NCBI RefSeq assembly: GCF_000788395.1
Contig: NZ_CP009888.1
Location: 2,128,001-2,192,000 of the forward strand
Length of the DNA: 64,000 bases
DNA from: Pseudoalteromonas piratica
Lineage (GTDB): Bacteria; Pseudomonadota; Gammaproteobacteria; Enterobacterales; Alteromonadaceae
Direction: 5' to 3'
Part shown: piece by piece, positions 27,892 through 36,994 of the stretch
Layout: every line of letters begins with the position of its first letter
Position numbering within the stretch: position 1 is the stretch's first letter
The notes under the pieces: generated by a model
The model's input: only the letters and a program-made list of their open reading frames with translations
The model's database searches: none
Told to the model about the DNA's origin: nothing
Translations under genes and position numbers: made by a program

Positions 27892-29006
27892 TTTGTGTCT
27901 CCTTTTAATACCATAAACCAAGCATCAATATAGTCAGGCATATGTCGGTTAGCGTCATAATACGCTTTAATACCAGGGTAGCTGCCGGCCAAGTAGTCTA
28001 ATTGATAGAGGTTGTCCTCAAATGCACCACCGGTATCAGCCATAACTGCCATACGGTATTCACTGTGGTTTTTAAAATCAAATTGTGCAAATACCAATGC
28101 ACCTAACCCTAGCTGATAAAGATCGCCCGCAAAGGTCACTTCAGGTAATACCGCTATTTTATGGTTAGCATCTTTACCGTAACCCAATATGCCATTAACT
28201 TGTTTGAAGTACCAATAACGGTTTTGCTCATATGGCTTTAGAGTGCGGTCGTAGGCAATACCATTATTGCGGTGCACATTGTAAACACGTTGTTTTCCCG
28301 CTACATCAACCACAATAGTGCCTTGTAATAAGGCCGATTCGAGATCTTCGCGGGTTAAAAAAATTAATGGTTCGGCAAGGTTTTGCTGATCTAACACGCC
28401 ACTTAGAATAGTTTGTTTACCGTACTTAAAGCGGGTGAGTTTATTTTTGTGTTTATCGGCTTGTTCAATTGACAAATCTTGTTCATCAAATGGCAATGCG
28501 TAAAGTGGAAAAGCATGTTCGTTGTTTCGTTGTTCACTGCCGCTGGCAAGATGGACATAGTATTTTGTCATTAACACTTTTTCTGATGTGAGGTTTTTAA
28601 GCAATGGCTTTTTCTCACTGAGTGCTTTGGCATGAGCTATATCAGAACTAATTTTGTAAAAATCATAATGTTGTTTTAAAAAATTGATATCTGCTAAGCG
28701 TGTTGTGTTGTTTTTAACATCGGCTTTAGCAAATTCACACAGTGACATTAAGGTGTTCGTAATATCTGACTGTGAAATGCCAAATTCAGATAACTTATTT
28801 GCATGGATAACCGCCGGATCGTATTCCTGCCCTTTTGATAGGTAATCAAGGGTATTAGTTGCCACTGTACATAAGTCAGAGGCGTTGGTATTGATCTTAA
28901 ACGCTGAACTCGGGGTTTGTTTGGAAATTGAAAATGTATTTGCTAAAAGCGATAAGGGTGTTAATGCAAGGCTTAAAAATAATAAAGTTGAAAAAGAAAA
29001 TTTCAT
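27888..29006 (-). CDS. periplasmic protein with MltA-like 3D domain
   Basis: 372 residues with a signal peptide (cleavage after LLA, residue 22). The C-terminal third has RMAVMADTGGAFEDNLYQLDYLAG, resembling the 3D (double-psi barrel) catalytic domain of MltA-type lytic transglycosylases with its conserved aspartates. The N-terminal part is not recognised. A cell-wall role is inferred from this domain only. First gene of a likely operon with the LOG-family gene and aceK. Confidence 0.6.
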   Translation of the reverse strand: MKFSFSTLLFLSLALTPLSLLANTFSISKQTPSSAFKINTNASDLCTVATNTLDYLSKGQEYDPAVIHANKLSEFGISQSDITNTLMSLCEFAKADVKNNTTRLADINFLKQHYDFYKISSDIAHAKALSEKKPLLKNLTSEKVLMTKYYVHLASGSEQRNNEHAFPLYALPFDEQDLSIEQADKHKNKLTRFKYGKQTILSGVLDQQNLAEPLIFLTREDLESALLQGTIVVDVAGKQRVYNVHRNNGIAYDRTLKPYEQNRYWYFKQVNGILGYGKDANHKIAVLPEVTFAGDLYQLGLGALVFAQFDFKNHSEYRMAVMADTGGAFEDNLYQLDYLAGSYPGIKAYYDANRHMPDYIDAWFMVLKGDTK

Positions 29007-29209
29007 TCTAGTTGAGTAAACAATAAAAAACTGACTCTCAGTGTACTGTTTTAAATAAGTTTATTCTAGCAATACCACTTTAACCATCAAGCATGGTTGC
29101 CCTTAACATTAACAACATGCGTAAACGTTAATGCGAAAAATTATTCTGTTCATTTTTCACTCAGCTTGGTGTTGTTACTATTTTCCCATTACTAGTGTGG
29201 AGAGTGGTT

Positions 29210-29431
29210 ATGGTAAACAGCCTTAAAAAAATCTGTATAACAAAATTGAAGTACAGTGATTTTATCGTATCAAAAAATGTTTTAGTACATCACAAGGGTA
29301 TAACTGCCGCGGTAAAAATGATGCCAATAGATACTTGCGAAGGCGTACGGTTTTTAGTTAATGGTGAGCTGGTTAATAGCCTAGGAAATGTAAAACTAAA
29401 AATAGAAAATCTATCGAAAATAAAAGATTAG
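29210..29431 (+). CDS. small hypothetical protein
   Basis: 73 residues from ATG 29210, which has GGAGAG 6 bases upstream. The protein is basic, with several V/I-rich strands, and has no signal peptide, helix-turn-helix or other motif. Spaced alone between a divergent gene and a tRNA. It could be real, but coding evidence is limited to the ribosome site and length. Confidence 0.45.
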   Translation: MVNSLKKICITKLKYSDFIVSKNVLVHHKGITAAVKMMPIDTCEGVRFLVNGELVNSLGNVKLKIENLSKIKD

Positions 29432-29471
29432 GAATTAAATTAAATAGAATGGTGTTAAAAGAAGATATAAA

Positions 29472-29548
29472 TGGTGGGTCTGAGTGAATTCGAATCACCG
29501 ACCTCCACGATGTCAACGTGGCGCTCTAACCAACTGAGCTACAGACCC
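29472..29548 (-). tRNA. tRNA-Val (anticodon GAC)
   Basis: 77 bases including an encoded CCA end. The minus strand begins GGGTCTGTAGCTCAGTTGG, with anticodon stem CCACG/CGTGG and loop TTGACAT giving GAC at positions 34-36. TTCGAAT forms the T-loop, and the acceptor stem GGGTCTG/CAGACCC is perfect. Confidence 0.97.
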
Positions 29549-29646
29549 TCGATTTATGGTTCGCATTCTACATAGAAATTTTTATGACACAAGTAGAAAT
29601 TTATAAATTCCGGTTTAAGTGGTGCATTTATATGCAAAATATCTGT

Positions 29647-30666
29647 TTAGTAACCACCAGGTTGTATACCACACTGTTTATAAAGGGTTTGCCACCAAGA
29701 AACATGATTAACTGATGCTATTTTTAACGCCTCGTCCAGTTTAAGTGGGTGCACAGCAAGCTCACTGGGATAAGGTTGTCCTTGTTTATCTTGCCAAAGT
29801 GTTTTCAGAGATGGTGCAACATAGCTATATTCACGCAGTAACATGTTGTGATATTGCTGAATCTTACTGCCATAAAACTTGCTGAAGATATTACTTAAAA
29901 TGACTGCTTTTTGATTGTGATGGCCTTTTTTACATAAAGAGTCAAAAGAAACTGTTTTAAGAAGTTCTGTTTGTTGTTGTAATAGGTGAAGTTGTTCATA
30001 CAACGCGCGCAGTAAACTTGGTAGATAAGCGTTTTTAAATAATCCAGATAGCTGCTGCTCAAGCGCAGCCACTTTTATGGTGTCTACGTTATCGGATATA
30101 ACCGCATGTTTACTGTCTGCTAAATATTGCAAACTATTAAACGTTGTTTGCTTACTTTCTTCATTAACTTCTAATAACGAGTGGGAAAACGGAAGGTATA
30201 GCGAGGCTAGCTGTTTATCATTAAACACCAACTGCTGCCAATAAAGGAATAAGTTTGCGCGCTTGTTGTTAAAAACTTTTTTTAATTCTGCTGTTAGGGT
30301 GTCATCGTCAAGATTGGACAAGCACTTTGGTAATTGCTGCAGAAATTGAATCTGATAAGAAAATTCACCACTAGGGCTAGCGACTTTACCCAACTGCGAA
30401 TTATGTTCAGCTATTAATTGGCCTATTTGGCAATGTTGGAGTCTGGCCAGTTGTATTAAGCTTATGGTGCTTGATTCAGCAGATTTGAGTTCTGGTATTT
30501 TGAGTTTATGGCGATCAGAATAGGGTGTGAGATCTGCTAATTCTAGCTGAGTTTGCAAACGTTGATGATAGTCTAAATTCACTGCATTGGGTGCATCGGA
30601 GCACCCAACAAGTATGGCACAAGCGAGTAAGATGCTACTCGATAATATTAAACGGAGCGCTTGCAA
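29647..30666 (-). CDS. DUF3080 family lipoprotein
   Basis: 339 residues. Lipobox ILVGC at Cys22 after a hydrophobic signal, then an almost all-helical mature part rich in Gln and Leu. The start is TTG at 30666, backed by AAGGAG 6 bases upstream; no ATG exists before the lipobox. It overlaps the end of the MATE gene by 32 bases, so the two are likely co-transcribed. Function unknown for the family, which is common in Alteromonadales and Vibrio. Confidence 0.8.
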   Translation of the reverse strand: MQALRLILSSSILLACAILVGCSDAPNAVNLDYHQRLQTQLELADLTPYSDRHKLKIPELKSAESSTISLIQLARLQHCQIGQLIAEHNSQLGKVASPSGEFSYQIQFLQQLPKCLSNLDDDTLTAELKKVFNNKRANLFLYWQQLVFNDKQLASLYLPFSHSLLEVNEESKQTTFNSLQYLADSKHAVISDNVDTIKVAALEQQLSGLFKNAYLPSLLRALYEQLHLLQQQTELLKTVSFDSLCKKGHHNQKAVILSNIFSKFYGSKIQQYHNMLLREYSYVAPSLKTLWQDKQGQPYPSELAVHPLKLDEALKIASVNHVSWWQTLYKQCGIQPGGY

Positions 30667-31993
30667 GTCTTCTCCTTACGGTGGTAATAAGCAAAACAGC
30701 CGCGGTCGATAACCCGACAATAATGCCAAGCCAAAAACCTTCAGGGCCCATTGGCTCTACGATTAAATCTGTTAATGCCAATACGTAACCTAAACTAAAA
30801 CCGATTAGCCAATAAGAAATAAAGGTAATGTACGATATTGGCGTAGTGTATTTTAAACCTCTTAAAATACCGGTTGCTGACACTTGCAATGCATCTGGTA
30901 GTTGGTAAAAACAGGCCAAAATTAAAATAGCGCTTGCCAGAGCAATTACATCTGCATTGTCACTATAAATACTGCCAATCACTCCACGCGATAAAAATGT
31001 TATTAATGCCACAATGGCTGAAATCATCAACGCTAATAGTAAACTTGTTGATACAGTGCTTTTAACTGCGGAATAATTTTTTTGGCCTGTTAAGTTACCT
31101 ACACGAATACAAATCGCTAGGGCCAAACTGAGGGGGATCATAAATAATACCGTAGATACACTTGCAGCAACTTGATGGCCTGATACGGCAATAGCACCAA
31201 GAGGTGCGATAAACAGCGGAATACAGGCAAATAGGGTTACTTCAAAAAAGTGCGCAAGTGCAATAGGGGTACCTAGTTTTGTGATGGTTGCTATGGTTGT
31301 GAGCTTTGGTTTGATAGCCCGTGAAAATAAAAAGCGGCCTTTTAATCGCTTCGAATAGAGCATATAGATAAATAAGCTTAACGCCATACACCAATATACT
31401 ATTGAAGTTGCAATACCACACCCAGCACTGCCATATGCATCAAAGCCAAGCTTACCGTAGATAAACACATAGTTAGCGGGAATATTAATGGCAAGACCAA
31501 TAGCGGCAATGTAAACTGCAGGTTTAGTGTAGGCCATGCCCTCGCACACACAACGCAGCACATTATAAATTAAAAAACCAAGCAAGCCCCATTTTACGTA
31601 ATTGATATAGCCGAGTGCCAAACCGGCTACTTCAGGTTCCATTTTGATGTATGACAAAGGGATTTCAACAAAATTGATAACCACTAAACCTAAAAGGGTA
31701 AGTGCTAGGGCAAGAAAAAATCCTTGAAACATATCATCGCGGATCGCAAACAGCTTTTTCGCGCCAAAATTTTGCGCAACCATGCCTGTGAGCGCAAGTA
31801 ATACACCGAGTAGGGTTAATAAGACCGGATTCCAAATACCGAGGGCGATAGCAAGGGCTGCTAAGTCATAGGCGCTCACTTGACCAGCCATCACGGTATC
31901 AACCACCCCCATTAATATCATGGTGACTTGTGCAATAAAAACAGGAATAGCCAAGCGAAGAATATATCTCGCTTCAAAAACATTAAAGGTCAT
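30635..31993 (-). CDS. norM: MATE family efflux transporter (NorM/MdtK-like)
   Basis: 452 residues from ATG 31993; a TTG extension of 6 residues is open. Twelve membrane segments, with MILMGVVDTVMAGQVSAYDLAA near residues 25-45 typical of NorM, an Na+ or H+ driven exporter of cationic drugs. The divergent neighbour is riboflavin synthase, the same pairing as mdtK/ribC in E. coli, which supports the assignment. Confidence 0.92.
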   Translation of the reverse strand: MTFNVFEARYILRLAIPVFIAQVTMILMGVVDTVMAGQVSAYDLAALAIALGIWNPVLLTLLGVLLALTGMVAQNFGAKKLFAIRDDMFQGFFLALALTLLGLVVINFVEIPLSYIKMEPEVAGLALGYINYVKWGLLGFLIYNVLRCVCEGMAYTKPAVYIAAIGLAINIPANYVFIYGKLGFDAYGSAGCGIATSIVYWCMALSLFIYMLYSKRLKGRFLFSRAIKPKLTTIATITKLGTPIALAHFFEVTLFACIPLFIAPLGAIAVSGHQVAASVSTVLFMIPLSLALAICIRVGNLTGQKNYSAVKSTVSTSLLLALMISAIVALITFLSRGVIGSIYSDNADVIALASAILILACFYQLPDALQVSATGILRGLKYTTPISYITFISYWLIGFSLGYVLALTDLIVEPMGPEGFWLGIIVGLSTAAVLLITTVRRRLASAPFNIIE

Positions 31994-32059
31994 ACTTGCG
32001 CATTCTAGCAAAATCAGGAAAATCCTATTTTACTGAATGCAGAGAAAGATAGGAATTAA

Positions 32060-32689
32060 ATGTTTACTGGTATTGTACAAACAAAGGCGTCAGTGGTATC
32101 TGTTTCCACTAGCGGTGATGTGATGCGTCTGGTTTTGTCTACACCTAATGCGTATTTAAATCATTTGGATATTGGCGCGAGCATTTCAATCAATGGTTGT
32201 TGTTTAACAGTGGTGCATTATGAACTGGGTCACAAAGATGTAGTAGGGCAAGTGCACTTTGATGTCATTGATGAAACTTTAAGATTAACAAATCTAGGTC
32301 AGCTTAAGCAGGGGCAAAAAGTAAACTTTGAACGCTCGGTGACATTTGGTACCGAAATTGGTGGTCATATTGTGTCAGGACATATTCATACGGTTGCTAA
32401 GGTAGAGTCAATTGAGCGCCAACAAGATAACTGCGCTATGTTCTTATCACTTCCTGAAAAGTGGCTTAAGTATATTAATTACAAAGGTTTTATCACTGTA
32501 AATGGGTGTAGTTTAACGGTTGGTGAAATTCAGAAAAATGGTTTTTACTTACATTTAATTCCTGAAACACTTGAAGTAACCAACTTAGGATTGGCGCAAA
32601 TAGGCAGCGAATTTAATATCGAAGTTGATCAACAAACTTATACCATTGTTGAAACCATTGAGCGTTATATGAAATCAAAAGGGTTGTAA
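32060..32689 (+). CDS. ribE: riboflavin synthase alpha chain
   Basis: 209 residues. Two tandem lumazine-binding repeats (MFTGIVQTKASV... and the second starting near residue 98 with GGHIVSGHIHTVA). NGCCLTV and NGCSLTV occur once in each half, as in all RibE proteins. It converts two 6,7-dimethyl-8-ribityllumazine molecules to riboflavin. AGGAATTAA precedes the ATG. The gene is called ribC in E. coli. Confidence 0.96.
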   Translation: MFTGIVQTKASVVSVSTSGDVMRLVLSTPNAYLNHLDIGASISINGCCLTVVHYELGHKDVVGQVHFDVIDETLRLTNLGQLKQGQKVNFERSVTFGTEIGGHIVSGHIHTVAKVESIERQQDNCAMFLSLPEKWLKYINYKGFITVNGCSLTVGEIQKNGFYLHLIPETLEVTNLGLAQIGSEFNIEVDQQTYTIVETIERYMKSKGL

Positions 32690-32897
32690 TACTAACCATC
32701 AATGATTCGCAATCATTTTAGCAACTAAAACAGACGCTACCTACGTTATAAAGTTTGTTATTTAGAACAACCTTATAATAAGGATTCGCCTTGTCTATAT
32801 GGATATAGGTAGTTTAGCGTTTCAGGACGTGAAAGCAGTTCTATCGACAAGTGTTTCACATCTAAAAAAAGTCACTTAATTAAGATGGTTGATGTAT

Positions 32898-32918
32898 GAG
32901 GTGCTTAGCACCTCTTTT
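32898..32918 (+). terminator. intrinsic terminator 210 bases downstream of ribE
   Basis: Perfect 7-bp stem GAGGTGC / GCACCTC with loop TTA and four T. The long distance from ribE suggests either a long 3' untranslated region or a separate short transcript ending here. Confidence 0.7.
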
Positions 32919-32947
32919 AAATAACACTGTGATAAAAGGGTTATAAC

Positions 32948-33151
32948 TTAAAACACTTGCTCGTTGTCACTATCAACGTTTAGTTCTACTTTGTTATAAA
33001 CCCTGTCGATGTGCATGTTGAGATGGATTGGGTTGCAACAGGCTGCACAATCTTCGTAGTAATCTTGATCACCCGCGGTGGTATCGAGTTCAACATCGAC
33101 ATGATGACCACAGTGAGGGCATGAAATACGTTGAAATTTATGGTCTCGCAT
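32948..33151 (-). CDS. CPXCG-motif cysteine-rich zinc-ribbon-like protein
   Basis: 67 residues from ATG 33151 with GGAAA upstream. CPHCG and a second Cys group (DCAACC) make one zinc-binding ribbon, followed by an acidic tail. This small family is conserved in marine gammaproteobacteria; its function is not known to me. Single gene. Confidence 0.75.
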   Translation of the reverse strand: MRDHKFQRISCPHCGHHVDVELDTTAGDQDYYEDCAACCNPIHLNMHIDRVYNKVELNVDSDNEQVF

Positions 33152-33220
33152 AGCATTTTCCAACAACAGTAATACTAATTTAAGTGTAGTGGAAAACTCA
33201 CATTTTACCTGTTTTGCAGG

Positions 33221-34096
33221 CTAATCAAGGCCATAGTTTTGTTGAATTTTGACCATGTTTAAATGGGCATCTTCAATGTATTGATTACCAAATAAATTTC
33301 CGTGATTGAGCAAATGATAGAGGTTATAGATATGTTTGCGCTCTTGGTATTTATCGGGTAATGGATAGGTATCCTGATAGCCACGATAAAACGCCGGATT
33401 AAATTTCCCGAATAGTTCGGTCATGGCAATATCTGCTTCTCGATCACCATAATAGCACGCGGGATCGAAAAGTGATGGGTTGCTATTACAAAAGCCGATA
33501 TTCCCTCGCCAAAGATCACCGTGTAATAAAGAAGGTTTACAATGATGAGAGTGCAGGGCTTGTTTTGTAACATCAACAAACTTGTCTATATCGACAAGCT
33601 GGACACCTTTTTCAGCCAATAACTGTAATTGAAAGCCTATACGCTCTTCGGCAAAAAAAGTATGCCAATACTTTTGCCATTCATTAGGCTGCTGTGTATC
33701 ACCAATGTAATTGTCGGTATCAAAACCAAACATTTCTTGCGTATGCTTAAGATGTAACTTTGCCAGAGAAACACCAAACTGATACCACTCTTTATCAGTG
33801 CCTTCTTGTAAATCAAGCCACTCAATCACATGATAGGCAAACTCACTGCTTTGCCCAACTAAAATTGAATCAGCAACGTAAAAAACACTTTCTGTGGTAA
33901 GGGTATTAAGGCAAATACGCTCTTGTTCAAATTTATCAAGGTGGTCTTTTGCAGCTACTTTGACAAAAAACGCCTGTTTGTCATCACTCAACTTGTATAT
34001 GTTTGCTTTATTTGATGATGCAAGTTGGTGTTTGTGCGCTTTTGAGAAATCTCGGTGTAACACAATTGATAGTTCGTTTAAGAGCGAGTTCCACAT
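33221..34096 (-). CDS. fructosamine kinase family protein (YniA-like)
   Basis: 291 residues, full family length. Protein-kinase-like fold: LLHGDLWRGNIGF contains the catalytic Asp and Asn, and LFDPACYYGDREADIAM the metal-binding Asp. It phosphorylates ketosamines formed by glycation, starting protein deglycation; the exact substrate (fructosamine or ribulosamine) is not readable. Single gene with a 204-base divergent upstream region. Confidence 0.9.
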   Translation of the reverse strand: MWNSLLNELSIVLHRDFSKAHKHQLASSNKANIYKLSDDKQAFFVKVAAKDHLDKFEQERICLNTLTTESVFYVADSILVGQSSEFAYHVIEWLDLQEGTDKEWYQFGVSLAKLHLKHTQEMFGFDTDNYIGDTQQPNEWQKYWHTFFAEERIGFQLQLLAEKGVQLVDIDKFVDVTKQALHSHHCKPSLLHGDLWRGNIGFCNSNPSLFDPACYYGDREADIAMTELFGKFNPAFYRGYQDTYPLPDKYQERKHIYNLYHLLNHGNLFGNQYIEDAHLNMVKIQQNYGLD

Positions 34097-34300
34097 AACG
34101 TTTCCTTTAAACTCAACCTTTAGATAATGTCAATCAAAGTAGTTGTTCCCAATAACTATAGCTAACTTAGTTTGTTTTGGAGTCTTGTTTACAAAAAAGC
34201 ACATTTATTGCTAGCAAAAGTCGTTTTAAACCTTGCAGAGTGTTTACGGCAAACTTTAAAATAGCCGCGATTTGGAATTAGCTAGAATGTGGAGGGTTAG

Positions 34301-35005
34301 TTGAACAAGCACGCTATCACCAATGTTGTCGCAGTATTGTTAACAGTTGCAGGTTTCTTTTTGTCATTGCCTTGGCTGTTAAGTATTGGTTTATTTGCTT
34401 TATCTGGTGCATTGACCAATTGGCTTGCAGTTCATATGCTTTTTGAAAAAGTCCCAGGGCTTTATGGCTCGGGTGTGATCCCAAATCAATTCGAACAAAT
34501 TAAACAAGCTATTAAAGCGTTGTTTATGTCGCAATTCTTTACTCAAGAAAATATTAACAAATTGATGTCGGCGGAATTAGAAAATGCTGATAACGGCATT
34601 GATTTTACCCCTATTATTGAAAATACCGATTTAAATCCAGCATTTGATTCGTTGGTAGATGTTGTCGAAAACTCACAATTTGGTGCTATGTTAGGCATGT
34701 TTGGTGGCACAGCTGTATTGGAGCCAATGAAACAGCCATTTATCGACAAAATGCAATCATCACTTATCGAAATTAGTAGTTCAGAAGTATTCCATAAGAC
34801 AGTTCAAGCACAGTTAACGTCAAATACCAGCGCTGAAAAGTTGCAAACAAAAATTGAAGCAATCATTGAAGCGCGTTTAGCTGAACTTACACCGCAACTG
34901 GTTAAAGAGCTTATTCAGAATCTCATTAAAGAGCATTTAGGTTGGCTAGTTGTGTGGGGCGGGGTATTTGGTGGTTTGTTTGGTTTAATAGCCTACTTCA
35001 TATAA
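34301..35005 (+). CDS. DUF445 family membrane protein
   Basis: 234 residues. N-terminal hydrophobic hairpin (residues 5-40), then a helical soluble part and a C-terminal membrane helix (WLVVWGGVFGGLFGLIAYF). ALTNWLAVHMLFEKVPGLYGSG is the family hallmark. Start is TTG, with GGAGG 5 bases upstream and no alternative ATG nearby. Function unknown. Confidence 0.82.
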   Translation: MNKHAITNVVAVLLTVAGFFLSLPWLLSIGLFALSGALTNWLAVHMLFEKVPGLYGSGVIPNQFEQIKQAIKALFMSQFFTQENINKLMSAELENADNGIDFTPIIENTDLNPAFDSLVDVVENSQFGAMLGMFGGTAVLEPMKQPFIDKMQSSLIEISSSEVFHKTVQAQLTSNTSAEKLQTKIEAIIEARLAELTPQLVKELIQNLIKEHLGWLVVWGGVFGGLFGLIAYFI

Positions 35006-35019
35006 AGCGAATAACGAGA

Positions 35020-35049
35020 AACGGAGGGTAGCAACCCTCCGTTTTTTTG
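35020..35049 (+). terminator. intrinsic terminator after the DUF445 gene
   Basis: Perfect 9-bp stem ACGGAGGGT / ACCCTCCGT, loop AGCA, then seven T. Confidence 0.95.
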
Positions 35050-35066
35050 TGATCTACCTGTCATTA

Positions 35067-35417
35067 TTATTTACTGCCTGAGATATACACCAATTCTTTC
35101 TTAGCCATCGCTAAATCTTTAATACTGGTAGATGTGCTTATTTCTAGATTCATATAGTTGCTAGTACGATTTAGCCCGTACACACTGGCAAATTCTGCTA
35201 ACGACATATCATTACATGTGAGCTTATCGTCAATTTGGTATTTCTTAACGCGATTTTGTTTAATCGCTTTTTTCATATCAAGTGGTTTATTTGATGCAAA
35301 GGCCATACACAGTTCTGTGCCTGGTGAGTTATCTAAAGCGACAAACTGTGTGTCTGCTGTTGCGTTTGCTGATGCAAGTAGGGTGGTGCTTACCAGTGCT
35401 GCTGCTAAAACTTTCAT
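35067..35417 (-). CDS. DUF3718 family secreted protein
   Basis: 116 residues with a signal peptide (cleavage after ANA or ATA, near residue 20). Two cysteines (LCMAF and LTCNDMSLAEFA) probably form a disulfide, as in DUF3718 proteins of Alteromonadales. Single gene; no known function. Confidence 0.72.
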   Translation of the reverse strand: MKVLAAALVSTTLLASANATADTQFVALDNSPGTELCMAFASNKPLDMKKAIKQNRVKKYQIDDKLTCNDMSLAEFASVYGLNRTSNYMNLEISTSTSIKDLAMAKKELVYISGSK

Positions 35418-35556
35418 GTTAAATTCCTCATTCCAACATTATTTAAGATGTTCACGTTTTGTTTGAACGTACTTATATAGTCGCTGAAAATAAGAAAAAT
35501 GCTGTTAACCTAACGTGACAGGGTGTAAAAGAGTATTTCAAATGTGTCGAGTAGTT

Positions 35557-35583
35557 ATAAAAAACGCCATTTTTCATGGCGTT
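35557..35583 (-). terminator. intrinsic terminator of the cobT-cobS-cobO operon
   Basis: Read on the minus strand: stem AACGCCAT / ATGGCGTT with loop GAAAA, followed by TTTT. It lies about 45 bases beyond the cobO stop. Confidence 0.8.
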
Positions 35584-35627
35584 AATATGTGTAATTTGCA
35601 ATAAATTAAGAAAATTTTTTTTAATTT

Positions 35628-36224
35628 TTACCAGTCGATACCTTTACGTGCTTTCACGCCATTATCAAATGCGTGTTTTACGTTGCGTACTTCAGATACG
35701 GTATCTGCCAGCTCTTCTAATTGTCGATGAGCAGCGCGCCCGGTAACTATCACTGATTGTTCTTTTGGTCGGTTGCTTATTGCATCAAGCACATCATCGA
35801 GTGCAATATAGTCGTAGTTGATCATATAAGTGATTTCATCAAGCACCACAAGATCAATGTTTTCATCGCTAAGTGATTTCTTTACTGCTTGCCACACTGA
35901 TTGTGCCGCTTCAGTATCGGTTTCTCGGTTTTGCGTTTCCCAAGTAAACCCTGTGGACATTACATGAAAAACTGCGCCGGCATTTTCAAGTAAATTACGC
36001 TCGCCACATTCCCAGCCACCTTTAACAAATTGAGCAACTACTGCTTTTTGTCCATGACCTACAGCGCGAGCAACAGTACCAAATGCGCTGGTGGATTTAC
36101 CTTTACCATTACCTGTAATAACCAGGAAAAGGCCTTTTTCAATTGTGGCTTGTGCGACTTTTTCGTCAACGGCTTTTTTAATTTTCTCTTGACGCTTTTG
36201 ATGTTGGTCGAATTTATCTGACAT
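35628..36224 (-). CDS. cobO: cob(I)yrinic acid a,c-diamide adenosyltransferase
   Basis: 198 residues from ATG 36224 (MSDKFDQ), two bases after the cobS stop; the longer frame to 36254 would run into cobS. P-loop GNGKGKSTSAFGT at about 40-52, VVAQFVKGGWECGE and DEITYMINY are the BtuR/CobO signatures. It adds the 5'-deoxyadenosyl group from ATP to the corrin cobalt. Last gene of the cobTSO unit. Confidence 0.95.
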   Translation of the reverse strand: MSDKFDQHQKRQEKIKKAVDEKVAQATIEKGLFLVITGNGKGKSTSAFGTVARAVGHGQKAVVAQFVKGGWECGERNLLENAGAVFHVMSTGFTWETQNRETDTEAAQSVWQAVKKSLSDENIDLVVLDEITYMINYDYIALDDVLDAISNRPKEQSVIVTGRAAHRQLEELADTVSEVRNVKHAFDNGVKARKGIDW

Positions 36225-36226
36225 TG

Positions 36227-36994
36227 TTAATCCAAAAAGAGTAATAGAAGGCAATATACTAAGACCTCAAACATTTGTTGGGCAGCGCCCAAGCAATCTC
36301 CGGTATAGCCATTAATATGTTTTTTAAACCAAATTATAAGTACGTACCTGAGGGCAAAGCAGCTCATAATCATAAAAAGAAGTTGAAAGAAGGTAACACC
36401 TAAGACAAACAGTAACAGGCAAACAGCAATAAAAGTTGTCCATAATCGGTGTTCAGCGTTGATGGATAGCTTTTTGGCGACTGGTTTTACCTTACTCAAA
36501 CCATCTTCGGTTACATATGCACATTTACCAATAATACTGGTAGCAAAAACACGGCTGATACTGTGTGCACCAATTAATAATATGGGAATAACACTGCTTG
36601 CAACTAAGGTTTGGTATTTAATCGCAAATAAGGATATCAGCGCAAGGGTACCATAAGTGCCCAAGCGTGAATCTTTCATAATTTCAAGTTTCTTACTTGG
36701 CTCAAATGCGCCACCAAAGCCGTCGGCGACATCGGCAAGGCCATCCTCATGAAAACCGCCGGTCAGTAAAAAGCCAATTGCTATAACCGCTGTAACCGCC
36801 AAAGGGGTAGGAAAAGCCAATGAAAGAAAGTAATAACAGAGTGCGAGTAATACACCAATCAATGCGCCCACAGCTGGAAAATAGCCAGTTGCTTCATTCA
36901 GTTTTTGTTCGGAATAATCGTTAATTGTGATGGGTATTCGCGTTAAAAAGCTGAGCGCCAATTTAAACAAGGATATTTCGTAATAGAGATTCAT
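36227..36994 (-). CDS. cobS: adenosylcobinamide-GDP ribazoletransferase
   Basis: 255 residues, 6-7 membrane segments. FLTRIPI near the start and GGFHEDGLADVADGFGG at about 80-96 are the CobS signature with its acidic metal-binding residues. It joins adenosylcobinamide-GDP and alpha-ribazole in the inner membrane. It overlaps the cobT stop by one base. Confidence 0.96.
   Translation of the reverse strand: MNLYYEISLFKLALSFLTRIPITINDYSEQKLNEATGYFPAVGALIGVLLALCYYFLSLAFPTPLAVTAVIAIGFLLTGGFHEDGLADVADGFGGAFEPSKKLEIMKDSRLGTYGTLALISLFAIKYQTLVASSVIPILLIGAHSISRVFATSIIGKCAYVTEDGLSKVKPVAKKLSINAEHRLWTTFIAVCLLLFVLGVTFFQLLFMIMSCFALRYVLIIWFKKHINGYTGDCLGAAQQMFEVLVYCLLLLFLD

Noticed and set aside
29083..29133. 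Inverted repeats in the gap upstream of the small gene at 29210 as an operator
   Set aside because: AACCAT/ATGGTT and CATTAAC/GTTAATG are short, with no match to a recognised operator; left as unexplained.
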